In this document: positions 8,608 through 17,313 of the stretch, in pieces
Position numbering within the stretch: position 1 is the stretch's first letter
Layout of the letters: each line of letters starts with the position of its first letter
Origin: Oscillospiraceae bacterium
GTDB lineage: Bacteria; Bacillota; Clostridia; Oscillospirales; Oscillospiraceae
Direction of reading: 5' to 3'
Length of the DNA: 48,908 nucleotides
NCBI GenBank assembly: GCA_024691985.1
Contig: JAILNC010000070.1
Span: 1-48,908, forward strand
Made by a program: the position numbers and the translations under genes
Notes under the pieces: generated by a model
Database searches by the model: none
Told to the model about the DNA's origin: nothing
Seen by the model: only the letters and a program-made list of their open reading frames with translations

Positions 8608-10245
8608 ATGGGATTCATTAGACAGCACGCCGCCGTCAAGAGCATCGCGGGCATCGTCCTGATGCTGGTGCTCTTTTCCCTCGTCGTCAGCGCCATCGGC
8701 TTCAATGGCTTTACCGATGCGCTTCTGGATCAGTACGCCGACGGCGGCTTTCTGACGGCGGAGGCTGCGCTCCAGCTTTTTGACGCGGAGAGCCTCGACG
8801 ACTATGCGCGCAGCGGGGGAGAGACGGCGGAATACCTTGCGGCCTGGGAGCAGCTGGACCGGCTCTGCAACGCCTCCGGGGCGACCTTTATCTATGTGAT
8901 CCAGCCGGATCTCACGGATTACGGACACATCACCTTCCTCTTTTCGACGATCAACCGCGAGAGCACCTACACGCACTATCCCTTCGGCTACTACCGGGAG
9001 ACGACCAACGACGAATACCGGGCCAAGTACCGCGCGCTCTATGAGCAGACGTCCGAGCAGGAGCTGGTGATCCGGGACAAGGGCTATATCGAGACCGATC
9101 CCCACATCACCGCGATGGTCCCCGTCAAGGGCGCGGACGGGCAGACGAAGGCGATCCTCTGCGTGCAGCGGCAGATGGACGATCTGACGCAGGCGCGGCG
9201 CAGCTATCTCGGCAAGGTCCTGCAGACCCTGATCGTGCTGGCCCTGCTCGTGATCGTGGGGCAGAGCGCGTTTCTGCAGCGCACCCTGCTGCGGCCGCTG
9301 AAGCTGATCTCGGAGGAGGCGACGCGCTTCTCCACGGAAAACACCCAGCGCGAGACGAAGCTGCAGGAGACGATCCGCAACAGGGATGAGATCGGCGCGC
9401 TTGCCGTCTCCGTCGACCGGATGGAGGAGCAGATCGGGCAGTACGTCGAGAACCTGACGCGCATCACGGCCGAGCGGGAGCGCATCAGCACGGAGCTGGA
9501 GCTTGCCACGCGCATCCAGGCGGACATGCTGCCGAGCACCTTCCCCGCATTCCCCGACCGGCCCGAATTCGACATCTACGCCAGCATGGACCCGGCCAAG
9601 GAGGTCGGCGGCGACTTCTACGATTTCTTCCTGGTGGACGAGGACCATCTGTGCCTGCTCATCGCGGACGTCTCGGGCAAGGGCATCCCGGCGGCGCTGT
9701 TCATGATGGCGTCCATGATCATTCTGGCGAACAACGCCATGATGGGCAAATCCCCTGCGCAGATCCTGACCGACACCAACGGCGCCATCTGCGCCAACGA
9801 GCGGGAGGAGATGTTCGTCACGGTCTGGCTGGGCATCCTGGAGCTCTCCACCGGCAAGCTGACGGCGGCCAACGCCGGCCACGAGTACCCCGCGCTGCGG
9901 CAGGCGGGCGGACGCTTCGAGCTGTTCAAGGACAAGCACGGCTTCGTCATCGGCGGGATGGGGGGCGCGCGCTACAGGGAGTACGAGCTTCAGCTCGAGC
10001 CCGGCGACAAGCTCTTCGTGTACACCGACGGCGTGCCGGAGGCGACCGATGCGGACAACGTGCTCTTCGGCACGGAGCGCATGCTCGCGGCGCTGAACGA
10101 GGACCCCGCCGCCGCGCCGGAGCAGCTTCTGCATCAGGTGCGCCGCGCCGTGGACGGCTTCGTGAAGGACGCGGAGCAGTTCGACGATCTGACCATGCTG
10201 TGCTTCGAGTACAAAGAGAGGCCCGCCGCGAAAGACACAGATTGA
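8608..10245 (+). CDS. Membrane-bound sensor with PP2C (SpoIIE-type) serine phosphatase domain
   Basis: The 545-residue protein begins with a transmembrane helix (about 12-34) and an extracytoplasmic sensor region (about 35-200, with GATFIYVIQPD resembling Cache/PAS-like sensors). A second transmembrane helix (about 204-226) and a HAMP-like linker with LLRPLKLISEEA follow. A short coiled coil leads into a SpoIIE/RsbU-type PP2C domain (about 310-535). The phosphatase carries the metal motifs KEVGGDFYDFF and IADVSGKGIPAALFM, then NAGHEYPAL and a C-terminal FDDLTMLC. Such proteins dephosphorylate anti-sigma-factor antagonists in response to an external signal. No anti-sigma pair is adjacent, so the target is unknown. 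The next gene (YjjI) has its own promoter overlapping this stop codon. Confidence 0.92.
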   Translation: MGFIRQHAAVKSIAGIVLMLVLFSLVVSAIGFNGFTDALLDQYADGGFLTAEAALQLFDAESLDDYARSGGETAEYLAAWEQLDRLCNASGATFIYVIQPDLTDYGHITFLFSTINRESTYTHYPFGYYRETTNDEYRAKYRALYEQTSEQELVIRDKGYIETDPHITAMVPVKGADGQTKAILCVQRQMDDLTQARRSYLGKVLQTLIVLALLVIVGQSAFLQRTLLRPLKLISEEATRFSTENTQRETKLQETIRNRDEIGALAVSVDRMEEQIGQYVENLTRITAERERISTELELATRIQADMLPSTFPAFPDRPEFDIYASMDPAKEVGGDFYDFFLVDEDHLCLLIADVSGKGIPAALFMMASMIILANNAMMGKSPAQILTDTNGAICANEREEMFVTVWLGILELSTGKLTAANAGHEYPALRQAGGRFELFKDKHGFVIGGMGGARYREYELQLEPGDKLFVYTDGVPEATDADNVLFGTERMLAALNEDPAAAPEQLLHQVRRAVDGFVKDAEQFDDLTMLCFEYKERPAAKDTD

Positions 10246-10270
10246 CACGGACTGCGGAAGTGAGTACAAT
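10242..10270 (+). promoter_or_regulatory. yjjI-yjjW promoter
   Basis: TTGACA (10242-10247, overlapping the upstream TGA) and TACAAT (10265-10270) are separated by 17 bases. This is near consensus and about 45 bases before the yjjI start. Confidence 0.8.
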
Positions 10271-10314
10271 AATATTTTGGAAATAAAGATTACATATTCA
10301 GGAGGATGATCCCC

Positions 10315-11832
10315 TTGTCCGAAGCCTTGAACATCATTCAGGACCCGACCCTGACCTACCATCAGGAGCTGCTCGCCCTGGCCCGTCTGGGCGAGAGCAC
10401 CGACGATTCCCTGCGCTATTCCGACGCCTATTACGAGGCCAAGAAAAAGGGCGCGCTCTGCGACCTCAACGAGGGCGTCATGCCCTACCGCCCCCGCTAC
10501 ATCTGCCCCGACTACGAGCTGCTGTTTCAGAAGGGCTGCAAGTTCCTCGATCTTAAGCCCCCGAAGGATCTGCTCGAGGCCGTGAACGTGCTGGAGATCT
10601 TCTACTGCCACGTCCCCTCGATCACAAGCTTCCCGGTCTACCTCGGCGACCTCGACAAGCTGCTCGAGCCCTTCGTCCTCAAGGAGGACCGCGCCTTTGC
10701 CAGGAAGGTGCTGGGCCTCTTCCTGCGCAACATCGACCGCGTGCAGACCGACTCCTTCGTCCACGCCGACATCGGGCCCGAGGACTCGGTCACCGGCCGC
10801 CTCCTGCTCGAGCTGACCGAGGAGATGCAGCTCGCGATCCCGAACCTCACCCTGCGCTACGACCCCGAGAAGACCAGCGACGACTTCGCCCTCGCCTGCG
10901 TCAGGTGCATGCTCAGGACCGCCAAGCCCTCCTTCGCCAACCACCGCATGTTCGTGAAGGAGTGGGGCGAGCGCTACGCCATCGCCTCCTGCTACAACGG
11001 CCTGAACATCGGCGGCGGCGGATACACCCTGCCGCGCCTCAGACTGTACGAGTGCGCGCTGGACGCGAAGAGCCCGGAGGACTTCCTCGAGCGCGAGCTG
11101 CCGCGCCACATCGACCTGCAGCTCGAGTACATGGACAAGCGCGTGAAGTTCATCGTGGAGCAGTCCAGCTTCTTTAAGACCAACTTCCTCGTCACCGAGG
11201 GCTTTGTCAGGCAGGAGAACTTCACCGGCATGTTCGGCGTCGTCGGCCTGGCCGAGTGCTGCAACTATCTGCTGGGCATTGAGGACAAGAAGAAGGGCTT
11301 CGGCATGAACGCGGAGGCCACCGCCCTGGGGCTCAAGATCATGGACGCCATCGAGGCCCGCGTCGCCGCGCACGAGGCCCCCTACTGCGAGGCCTACGGC
11401 CACCGCTACCGCCTGCACGCGCAGGTCGGCATCGACTCCGACGGCATGGACGACTCGCCCGGCACCCGCATCCCCATCGGCGTGGAACCCACCATGCTCG
11501 AGCAGCTCGAGGTCAACGAGAAGTTCCACCCCTATTTCCCGACCGGCACGGGCGACATCTTCAAGTTCGAGGAGACCTGGCTCAAGACGCCCGACGCCAT
11601 CCTCGCCATCATCAAGGGCTCGCTGAATAACGGCCTGCGCTACTTCTCCGGCTACCTCGAGAACAACGACGTCGTGCGCGTCACCGGCTACCTCGTCAAA
11701 AAGAGCGAGATCGAGAAGCTGCGCGCGAAGAAGCAGTCGCTCAACAACGTGACGGTCTTCGGCATGGGCGCGCAGGACGGCGGCCACGCCCTCGACCGGC
11801 GCGTGCAGCAGCATGAGGAGTGCGGCGCGTGA
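10315..11832 (+). CDS. yjjI: YjjI family glycyl-radical enzyme
   Basis: A glycyl-radical enzyme of the YjjI family, whose reaction I do not know. The C-terminal radical motif RVTGY places the radical glycine at about residue 458 of 505. The protein contains ECCNYLLG and ASCYNGLNIGGGGYTLPRL, either of which could supply the thiyl cysteine; I cannot assign it. ATG 10306 directly abuts GGAGG (10301-10305), whereas an in-frame TTG at 10315 is 9 bases away, so TTG is the better start. The activase YjjW follows with a GTGA overlap, confirming the pair. No microcompartment genes or substrate transporter adjoin. The enzyme must work under anoxic conditions. Confidence 0.92.
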   Translation: MSEALNIIQDPTLTYHQELLALARLGESTDDSLRYSDAYYEAKKKGALCDLNEGVMPYRPRYICPDYELLFQKGCKFLDLKPPKDLLEAVNVLEIFYCHVPSITSFPVYLGDLDKLLEPFVLKEDRAFARKVLGLFLRNIDRVQTDSFVHADIGPEDSVTGRLLLELTEEMQLAIPNLTLRYDPEKTSDDFALACVRCMLRTAKPSFANHRMFVKEWGERYAIASCYNGLNIGGGGYTLPRLRLYECALDAKSPEDFLERELPRHIDLQLEYMDKRVKFIVEQSSFFKTNFLVTEGFVRQENFTGMFGVVGLAECCNYLLGIEDKKKGFGMNAEATALGLKIMDAIEARVAAHEAPYCEAYGHRYRLHAQVGIDSDGMDDSPGTRIPIGVEPTMLEQLEVNEKFHPYFPTGTGDIFKFEETWLKTPDAILAIIKGSLNNGLRYFSGYLENNDVVRVTGYLVKKSEIEKLRAKKQSLNNVTVFGMGAQDGGHALDRRVQQHEECGA

Positions 11833-12671
11833 GCAGGACGGCCCCGGTCAACCGCATCATCCCCTTCTCCAATGTCGACGGCCCCGGCAACCGCACGTCG
11901 ATCTTCTTTCAGGGCTGCCCCTTCAACTGCCTCTTCTGCCACAATCCCGAGACCATTCACCTCTGCCGCGCCTGCGGGGCGTGTGTGGAAAAGTGCCCCG
12001 CCGGGGCGCTGCGGCTCGAGGGCGGGGCGGTGATATGGGACAGCGCCAGATGCGTCGGCTGCGACACCTGCATCAAGCTCTGTCCCCATGATTCCTCCCC
12101 GAAGATCCGCCACATGACGGTGGAAGACGTGATGCGGGAGATCCGCCGCGCCGCGCCCTATATCGAGGGGATCACGACCTCGGGCGGGGAGTGCACCCTG
12201 CAAAACGAGTTTCTGATCGAGCTGTTCACCGAGGTCAGAAAGCTCGGCAAGACCTGTCTGATCGACTCCAACGGCTCCTTCGACTTTGAGGCCGATCCCC
12301 GCGTGCTCGAAGTCTCGGAGGGCGTGATGCTCGACGTCAAGGCGGTGGAACAAAGCTGGAGCGACGCGCTGATCTCGTACCCGCGGGACATGGTGCTGAA
12401 AAACCTCGACTATCTGCTGCGTGTCGGCAAGCTCTACGAGGTGCGCACGCTCATCTTCCCGGACAGGGACAGGGAGAACGAGGAGACCGTGCGCTATGTG
12501 GCCGAACACATCGGCGACGGCTGCTTCTATAAGATCATCCGCTACCGCCCCTACGGCGTGCGGGAGAAGTATCAGAAAGTGCTCGGCGAGTTCGAGACCG
12601 ACGCGGCCTGCGCGGAAACCTACGCCGCGCTCGCCCGCTCCCTCGGCGCAGCGAAGGCATACGTTGTGTAA
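11829..12671 (+). CDS. yjjW: YjjW family glycyl-radical-enzyme activase (radical SAM)
   Basis: It generates the glycyl radical on YjjI using S-adenosylmethionine and releases 5'-deoxyadenosine. The radical-SAM cluster motif is CPFNCLFC (CX3CX2C) near residue 30. It is followed by a ferredoxin-like insert with two further Fe-S motifs, CRACGACVEKCPAG and CVGCDTCIKLCPHD, typical of glycyl-radical activases. A TTSGGECTLQ motif marks the SAM-binding GGE site. The GTG start at 11829 overlaps the yjjI stop (GTGA), with GAGGAG 8 bases upstream. An earlier in-frame GTG (11820) is within that ribosome binding site. The 5'-deoxyadenosine it makes is a possible source for the deoxyribose salvage operon at 24.4-31.1 kb. 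Confidence 0.94.
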   Translation: MSRTAPVNRIIPFSNVDGPGNRTSIFFQGCPFNCLFCHNPETIHLCRACGACVEKCPAGALRLEGGAVIWDSARCVGCDTCIKLCPHDSSPKIRHMTVEDVMREIRRAAPYIEGITTSGGECTLQNEFLIELFTEVRKLGKTCLIDSNGSFDFEADPRVLEVSEGVMLDVKAVEQSWSDALISYPRDMVLKNLDYLLRVGKLYEVRTLIFPDRDRENEETVRYVAEHIGDGCFYKIIRYRPYGVREKYQKVLGEFETDAACAETYAALARSLGAAKAYVV

Positions 12672-12735
12672 ACTGTGGAATTGCCGTAGGGGGCGGCGCC
12701 CTCGACGCCCCGGCAATCCGGGCTCAAGACAAAAT

Positions 12736-12781
12736 AAATCCCAGGCGAATCCGCACGAATTCACGGATTTGCCTGGGATTT
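12736..12781. terminator. Long hairpin between yjjW and hisIE (probable his operon terminator)
   Basis: An 18-bp stem (12736-12753 with 12764-12781, one G-T pair) has a 10-base loop. On the minus strand it is followed by TTTATTTTG, consistent with a terminator for the his operon. The plus-strand side has only a short T tract. Confidence 0.7.
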
Positions 12782-12817
12782 CTGCATTGCCTGCGACTGT
12801 TCCACGCGGGCTGCCGA

Positions 12818-12900
12818 GGGCGTCAGCCCCTACAAGCGCAGGGCGTCAGCCCCTACAACCGCAGGGCGTCAGCCCCTACAAGCGCAGGGCGTCAGCCCCT
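12818..12900. repeat. 23-bp direct repeat, 3.6 copies
   Basis: Units start at 12818, 12841, 12864 and 12887 (last one partial, 14 bases). They read GGGCGTCAGCCCCTACAA then GCGCA or CCGCA, with one base variant. There are no spacers between units, so this is not CRISPR. Read on the minus strand, the unit contains TTGTAGGGGC, also found in the palindromic element near 20570. Confidence 0.92.
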
Positions 12901-12915
12901 GCGGGAAGACGACCT

Positions 12916-13563
12916 TTACACCATTTTCTCCTGCTTGACCTTGTGGTCGATGATGTGGCGGGAGGCGAGTTCCCTGTGGATATCCTCGACGCTGATCCCG
13001 GCCTCGACCATCAGCACCATCGTGTGATAGGCCAGATCCGCGATCTCATAGACCGTCTCGCGCTTATCCTCGCCCTTGGCCGCGATGATGACCTCGGTAC
13101 ACTCCTCGCCGACCTTTTTCAAAATCTTGTCCAGCCCCTTCTGGAAGAGATAGCTGGTGTACGAACCCTCGGGCATATCGCGCTTGCGCCCTTCCAGCAG
13201 CGCGTACAGGCCCTCGAGCGAGAACTCGCTGCGTTCTTCGCTTTGAAACACGGGGTTTTCAAAGCAGGAGAAGGTGCCGAGATGGCAGGCCGGGCCGTCC
13301 GGCTCCACGACGACAACGAGGGCGTCCCTGTCGCAGTCGGCCGTGATGGAGACGATGTGCTGGTAATTGCCGCTGGTCTCGCCCTTGAGCCAGAGCTCCT
13401 GCCGCGAGCGGGAGTAAAAGCAGGTCAGCTCCTTTTCCATGGAGATTCTGAGGCTCTCGCGGTTCATATACGCCAGCGTCAGCACCCGCTTGCTGACGGC
13501 GTCGACCACGATCGCGGGGATGAGCCCGCGCTCGTCAAATTTCAGTTCCTCGATGTCGACCAA
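12916..13563 (-). CDS. hisIE: Bifunctional phosphoribosyl-AMP cyclohydrolase / phosphoribosyl-ATP pyrophosphatase
   Basis: It catalyses steps 2 and 3 of histidine synthesis. The N-terminal HisI domain (about 1-115) has the zinc/active-site stretch [20 protein letters not shown] and the [10 protein letters not shown] strand. The C-terminal HisE domain (about 120-205) has the helical [16 protein letters not shown] motif that binds magnesium pyrophosphate. The start is TTG at 13563, 9 bases after GGGAGG and 4 bases after the hisF stop. It is the last gene of the nine-gene his operon. The short repeats and the hairpin at 12736-12781 lie downstream. Confidence 0.97.
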   Translation of the reverse strand: MVDIEELKFDERGLIPAIVVDAVSKRVLTLAYMNRESLRISMEKELTCFYSRSRQELWLKGETSGNYQHIVSITADCDRDALVVVVEPDGPACHLGTFSCFENPVFQSEERSEFSLEGLYALLEGRKRDMPEGSYTSYLFQKGLDKILKKVGEECTEVIIAAKGEDKRETVYEIADLAYHTMVLMVEAGISVEDIHRELASRHIIDHKVKQEKMV

Positions 13564-13567
13564 TGTC

Positions 13568-14329
13568 CTATACCTCCCGAACGGGGATGCCGTGCGTTTT
13601 GAGCTCCGCCTTGAGCTCGGGGATCGTGACCTCGCCGAAGTGGAAGATCGAGGCGGCGAGCCCCGCGTCCACGCCCGGCAGCGTCTCGAAGAGCGTGACG
13701 AAGTCCCGCACGCAGCCCGCCCCGCCGCTCGCGATCACGGGGACCTTGACGGCGTCGCACACGGCGGCGAGCATTTCGAGATCGAAGCCCTGCTTGACTC
13801 CGTCGGTGTCGATGGAGTTGACGACGATCTCGCCCGCGCCGAGGGAGACGCCCTTTTTGATCCACGCGATGGCCTCCATCCCTGTGTCCACGCGCCCGCC
13901 CTTGGCGAAGACGCGAAACTCCCCGTCCACGCGCTTGACGTCCGCCGACAGCACGACGCACTGGTCGCCGTAGCGCTTGGCGGCATTGTGGATGAGAGAG
14001 GGGTCGCGGATGGCGCCGGAGTTGACGCTGACCTTATCGGCCCCGCACTTGAGCACGCGGTCGAAGTCGTCTACACTCGCGATGCCGCCGCCCACCGTGA
14101 GCGGGATGAAGATGGTGCGCGCGACCTCGGTCAGGATGTCCGTGAACAGGCGCCGGCCCTCATGCGAGGCGGTGATGTCGTAGAACACCAGCTCGTCCGC
14201 GCCGGAGTCGCTGTAGTAGCGGCCGAGCTCCACCGGGGAGGACACGTCGCTGAGGCCCTCGAAGTTGACGCCCTTGACCACGCGGCCGTCCCGCACGTCC
14301 AGACAGGGGATGATGCGCTTGGTGATCAT
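13568..14329 (-). CDS. hisF: Imidazole glycerol phosphate synthase, cyclase subunit
   Basis: A (beta/alpha)8-barrel subunit that uses ammonia from HisH to convert PRFAR into imidazole glycerol phosphate and AICAR. It begins [20 protein letters not shown] with catalytic Asp 11, and the second acid lies in the [13 protein letters not shown] strand. The phosphate-binding loops TVGGGIAS and VIASGGAG are present. At 253 residues it is a standard length. Its ATG overlaps the hisA stop by 4 bases. Confidence 0.98.
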   Translation of the reverse strand: MITKRIIPCLDVRDGRVVKGVNFEGLSDVSSPVELGRYYSDSGADELVFYDITASHEGRRLFTDILTEVARTIFIPLTVGGGIASVDDFDRVLKCGADKVSVNSGAIRDPSLIHNAAKRYGDQCVVLSADVKRVDGEFRVFAKGGRVDTGMEAIAWIKKGVSLGAGEIVVNSIDTDGVKQGFDLEMLAAVCDAVKVPVIASGGAGCVRDFVTLFETLPGVDAGLAASIFHFGEVTIPELKAELKTHGIPVREV

Positions 14330-15039
14330 CTGGCCACCTCGATGGCTTCTTTCAGATCGATCGCGCCGGTGTAGTAGGCCTTGCCGATGACCGCGCCGCA
14401 GAGGTCCATTTTCCGCAGGGCCTTGACGTCCGCCATGGTGGACACGCCGCCCGAGGCGATGATGTCCAGATTCAGGGTGTTGGACAGGCGGCGGTAGAGA
14501 TTGCGGTTCGTGCCCTGCATGGCGCCGTCCTTGGAGATGTCGGTGCAGATCAGCGTGCGGATGCCGAAGTCCTGCATGCGCTTGCAGAAGCTGAAGGCGT
14601 CGATGCCGGAGCTCACGGTCCAGCCGCTGATGGCGATATAGCCGTCCTTGATGTCCGCGCCGACGGCGATCTTGTCGCCGTACTCCTCGACGGCGGCGCG
14701 CAGGAACTCGGGATTCGTGACGGCGGCGGTGCCGAGCACGACGCGGTTGATGCCCATCTGCATGTACTTCTCGATCGTGGCCATGCTGCGGATGCCGCCG
14801 CCCACGGAGATGAACAGCGGGGCCGCCTCCCGAATGGCGCGGATGGTCTCGAGGTTGGCGGGCTCGCCCTTTTTCGCGCCCTCCAAATCGACGATGTGCA
14901 GATGCGTCACGCCCTGGCGCACAAAGTCCTCCACAAGCTCCCAGGGCTTGTCGCTGTAGACCGTCATCTGGGCGTAGTCGCCCTGATACAGGCGGACGGC
15001 CTTGCCCTCGTACAGATCGATTGCCGCAAAGATCAGCAT
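14326..15039 (-). CDS. hisA: ProFAR isomerase
   Basis: It opens the sugar ring of ProFAR to give PRFAR. It is a barrel paralogue of HisF, with FAAIDLYEGKAVRL at the N-terminus (Asp 8) and CTDISKDGAMQGTN carrying the second catalytic Asp. SVGGGIRS and IIASGGVS bind phosphate. I choose ATG 15039 (237 residues). The upstream in-frame ATG at 15054 overlaps the GGGAGGG ribosome binding site and would add MGGYN, unlike the family. The start lies inside the end of hisH (7-base overlap). Confidence 0.97.
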   Translation of the reverse strand: MLIFAAIDLYEGKAVRLYQGDYAQMTVYSDKPWELVEDFVRQGVTHLHIVDLEGAKKGEPANLETIRAIREAAPLFISVGGGIRSMATIEKYMQMGINRVVLGTAAVTNPEFLRAAVEEYGDKIAVGADIKDGYIAISGWTVSSGIDAFSFCKRMQDFGIRTLICTDISKDGAMQGTNRNLYRRLSNTLNLDIIASGGVSTMADVKALRKMDLCGAVIGKAYYTGAIDLKEAIEVAR

Positions 15040-15659
15040 GTTGTACCCTCCCATTCTGTAAACGCGCGGAGGATGTTCAGACCCACCCTGCCGCTTTTTT
15101 CCGGATGAAACTGGGTGCCGAAGATATTGCCCCTCTGCACGGCGGCGGTCAGCGCCGCCCCGTATTCCACGGTGGCCGCGGTGCTGTCCGCACAGTCAAA
15201 GCCTGCATAGGAATGGACGAAATAGACATAGTCGCCCTCTTTCGTATAGCGAAACAGCGGGCAGCTGCTCTTCACGAGATGCAGGGCGTTCCAGCCGATC
15301 TGCGGGATCTTGAGCCCGGCCGGGATGAACTCGCCGATGTGGCGCACCTCACCAGGGACGAGGCCGAGGCCCGCATGCTCCCCGTACTCGAAGCCGCGCT
15401 CGAAGAGAAGCTGCATCCCGACGCACACGCCGAGCAGCGGCTTGCCCGCTTTCGCCTCCTCGATCACGACGCGGTCGAGACCGCTCTCGCGCAGCTTGGC
15501 GGCGGCGTCCCCGAAGGCGCCGACCCCGGGCAGGAGGATGCGCTCGGCCTCGTGCAGGACCGCCGCGTCGCCGGTGACGGCGGCGTCGACCCCGATGGCG
15601 GCGAAGGAGCACTTGAGCGAGAAGAGATTGCCGACGCCGTAATCGACGATCGCGATCAT
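15033..15659 (-). CDS. hisH: Imidazole glycerol phosphate synthase, glutamine amidotransferase subunit
   Basis: It hydrolyses glutamine and channels ammonia to HisF. It is a class I amidotransferase with nucleophile Cys in [11 protein letters not shown] and the His/Glu pair in GTQFHPEKS, plus the oxyanion-strand motif LPGVGAFGD. At 208 residues it matches the family. ATG 15659 overlaps the hisB stop (ATGA). The longer open frame upstream is a false extension into hisB. Confidence 0.97.
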   Translation of the reverse strand: MIAIVDYGVGNLFSLKCSFAAIGVDAAVTGDAAVLHEAERILLPGVGAFGDAAAKLRESGLDRVVIEEAKAGKPLLGVCVGMQLLFERGFEYGEHAGLGLVPGEVRHIGEFIPAGLKIPQIGWNALHLVKSSCPLFRYTKEGDYVYFVHSYAGFDCADSTAATVEYGAALTAAVQRGNIFGTQFHPEKSGRVGLNILRAFTEWEGTTC

Positions 15660-16246
15660 GCGAGGACCCCCTTGGTGGAGGGGACCTCGTCTGCGAAGGC
15701 GGGGTCGATGGCCACGGCCTTGCGGAGAGAGCGGGCGAAGGACTTGAAGCAGCCCTCGATGATGTGGTGGGTGTTGCGCCCGGCGAGCTTGCGGATGTGC
15801 AGCGTCAGCCCCGCGTTCGAGGCCAGGGCGATGAAGAACTCCTCCACGAGCTCGGTGTCGAAGCTGCCGACCTTCTGGGTGGGCACGTCGAGATCGAAGC
15901 ACAGCACGCTCCGGCCCGAGACGTCGACCGCCGTGAGGATCAGGGCCTCGTCCATGGGCAGGGTCGTATCGCCGTAGCGGCAGATGCCGCGCTTGTCGCC
16001 GAGGGCCTCGCTGAGCGCGCGGCCCAGGCAGATGCCGATGTCCTCCACACTGTGGTGGTCGTCGACCACGGTGTCGCCCACACAGGAGAGCGTCAGGTCA
16101 AAGCGCCCGTGGCGGGCAAAGAGCGTGAGCATGTGGTCCAGAAAGCCCACGCCGGAGCTGATGTCGCTCTCGCCGGTGCCGTCGAGATTCAGCGTCAGCT
16201 CGATGTCGGTCTCCGCGGTCTTGCGGCTGATGGTAGCGCTTCTCAT
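15656..16246 (-). CDS. hisB: Imidazoleglycerol-phosphate dehydratase
   Basis: It dehydrates imidazole glycerol phosphate to imidazole acetol phosphate using two Mn ions. The duplicated metal motifs are [12 protein letters not shown] and [15 protein letters not shown], with [13 protein letters not shown] at the N-terminus. It is the monofunctional 196-residue form, without the phosphatase domain of the enterobacterial enzyme. Histidinol-phosphate phosphatase is not in the window and must be encoded elsewhere. Confidence 0.98.
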   Translation of the reverse strand: MRSATISRKTAETDIELTLNLDGTGESDISSGVGFLDHMLTLFARHGRFDLTLSCVGDTVVDDHHSVEDIGICLGRALSEALGDKRGICRYGDTTLPMDEALILTAVDVSGRSVLCFDLDVPTQKVGSFDTELVEEFFIALASNAGLTLHIRKLAGRNTHHIIEGCFKSFARSLRKAVAIDPAFADEVPSTKGVLA

Positions 16247-16248
16247 TT

Positions 16249-17313
16249 TTATACTCCCTCCTCCAGGATCTCACGGATGTTCTGCAGCAGAATGTCCATC
16301 TGCTCTCTCGTGCCGATGGTGATGCGGTTGAAGTTCGATATGCCGTCCTTGTCGAAGTGGCGGATCAGGACCCCGCGCTCCTTGAGCTGCAGGTACAGCT
16401 CCTTGCCGCCGATGCGATCGGACGCCGCGAAGACGAAGTTCGCGCAGGAGGGGAGCACCGTGAAGCCCAGCTTCTTAAGCTCCGCCACCGTGTACGCGCG
16501 GTTATCCATGATCGTGCGGCAGTTTTTGCGGGTGGTCTCCTCGTCCTCGAGCACGCCCAGCCCCAGAGCCAGGGTCATGGAGTTGATGTTGTAGGGGTTG
16601 ATCGAGAAGATCACGGCGTTCAGATCGGCGATCAGCGCGGGATTGCCCGCCGCGAAGCCGAGGCGCGCGCCCGCCATGGAGCGGGATTTGGAAAAGGTCT
16701 GGATGACCAGGAGGTTGTCATACTTTCCGATGAGCGGCATGCAGGTCTCGCCGCCGAAGTCGATGTAGGCCTCGTCTATGACGACGACGCTGTCGGGGTT
16801 TTTCTGCAGGATCGTCTCGACCTCGGCGGGTGTCAGGCAGATGCCGGTCGGGGCGTTGGGGTTGGCGATGACGATCGTGCGGCCGAGCCCGAAGTAATCC
16901 TCCGGAGCGACGGAGAAATCCTCCCGCAGCGGGACCTCCAGACAGGGGATGCCGGTGAACGCCGCGTACACCGGGTAAAAGCCGTAGCTGATGCTCGGGA
17001 AAGCCGCGCCGTGCTGCGCGTCGCAGTAAGCGAGGAAGACGAAGTACAAAAGCTCGTCCGAGCCGTTGCCGAGCACGATGTTCTCCGCCCCGAGGCCGTA
17101 GAGCGCGCCCAGCTTCGCGCGCAGGTCGCCGCACAGCAGCTCGGGATAGAGGTTGAGCGGCCTCGTGTGCGCCGCGGCCCAGGCCAGCGCCTTTTCGGAC
17201 GGCGGGAAGGGGCACTCGTTCGTGTTGAGCTTCGTGACGTTCAGGATCTTCGGCTGCTCGCCCGGGGTGTAGGGGACGAGCGAGGCGTACTTGCTGCTGA
17301 GAAAGCGGCTCAT
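16249..17313 (-). CDS. hisC: Histidinol-phosphate aminotransferase
   Basis: A fold-type I PLP enzyme that transaminates imidazole acetol phosphate with glutamate. The PLP lysine is in [23 protein letters not shown] and [10 protein letters not shown] are the other PLP-contact motifs. At 354 residues it is the usual length. Its start overlaps the hisD stop by 4 bases and it ends 2 bp before hisB. Confidence 0.97.
   Translation of the reverse strand: MSRFLSSKYASLVPYTPGEQPKILNVTKLNTNECPFPPSEKALAWAAAHTRPLNLYPELLCGDLRAKLGALYGLGAENIVLGNGSDELLYFVFLAYCDAQHGAAFPSISYGFYPVYAAFTGIPCLEVPLREDFSVAPEDYFGLGRTIVIANPNAPTGICLTPAEVETILQKNPDSVVVIDEAYIDFGGETCMPLIGKYDNLLVIQTFSKSRSMAGARLGFAAGNPALIADLNAVIFSINPYNINSMTLALGLGVLEDEETTRKNCRTIMDNRAYTVAELKKLGFTVLPSCANFVFAASDRIGGKELYLQLKERGVLIRHFDKDGISNFNRITIGTREQMDILLQNIREILEEGV

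Noticed and set aside
8566-11814. 1082-codon open frame on the minus strand
   Set aside because: It is antisense to the PP2C phosphatase and yjjI genes and has no family motif; the plus-strand products are clear.
12818-12900. Possible CRISPR array
   Set aside because: Units of 23 bp are directly adjacent with no unique spacers, and no cas genes are nearby.
15660-15902. Upstream extension of hisH
   Set aside because: The open frame continues into hisB out of frame; the ATG at 15659 overlapping the hisB stop fits HisH length and N-terminus.
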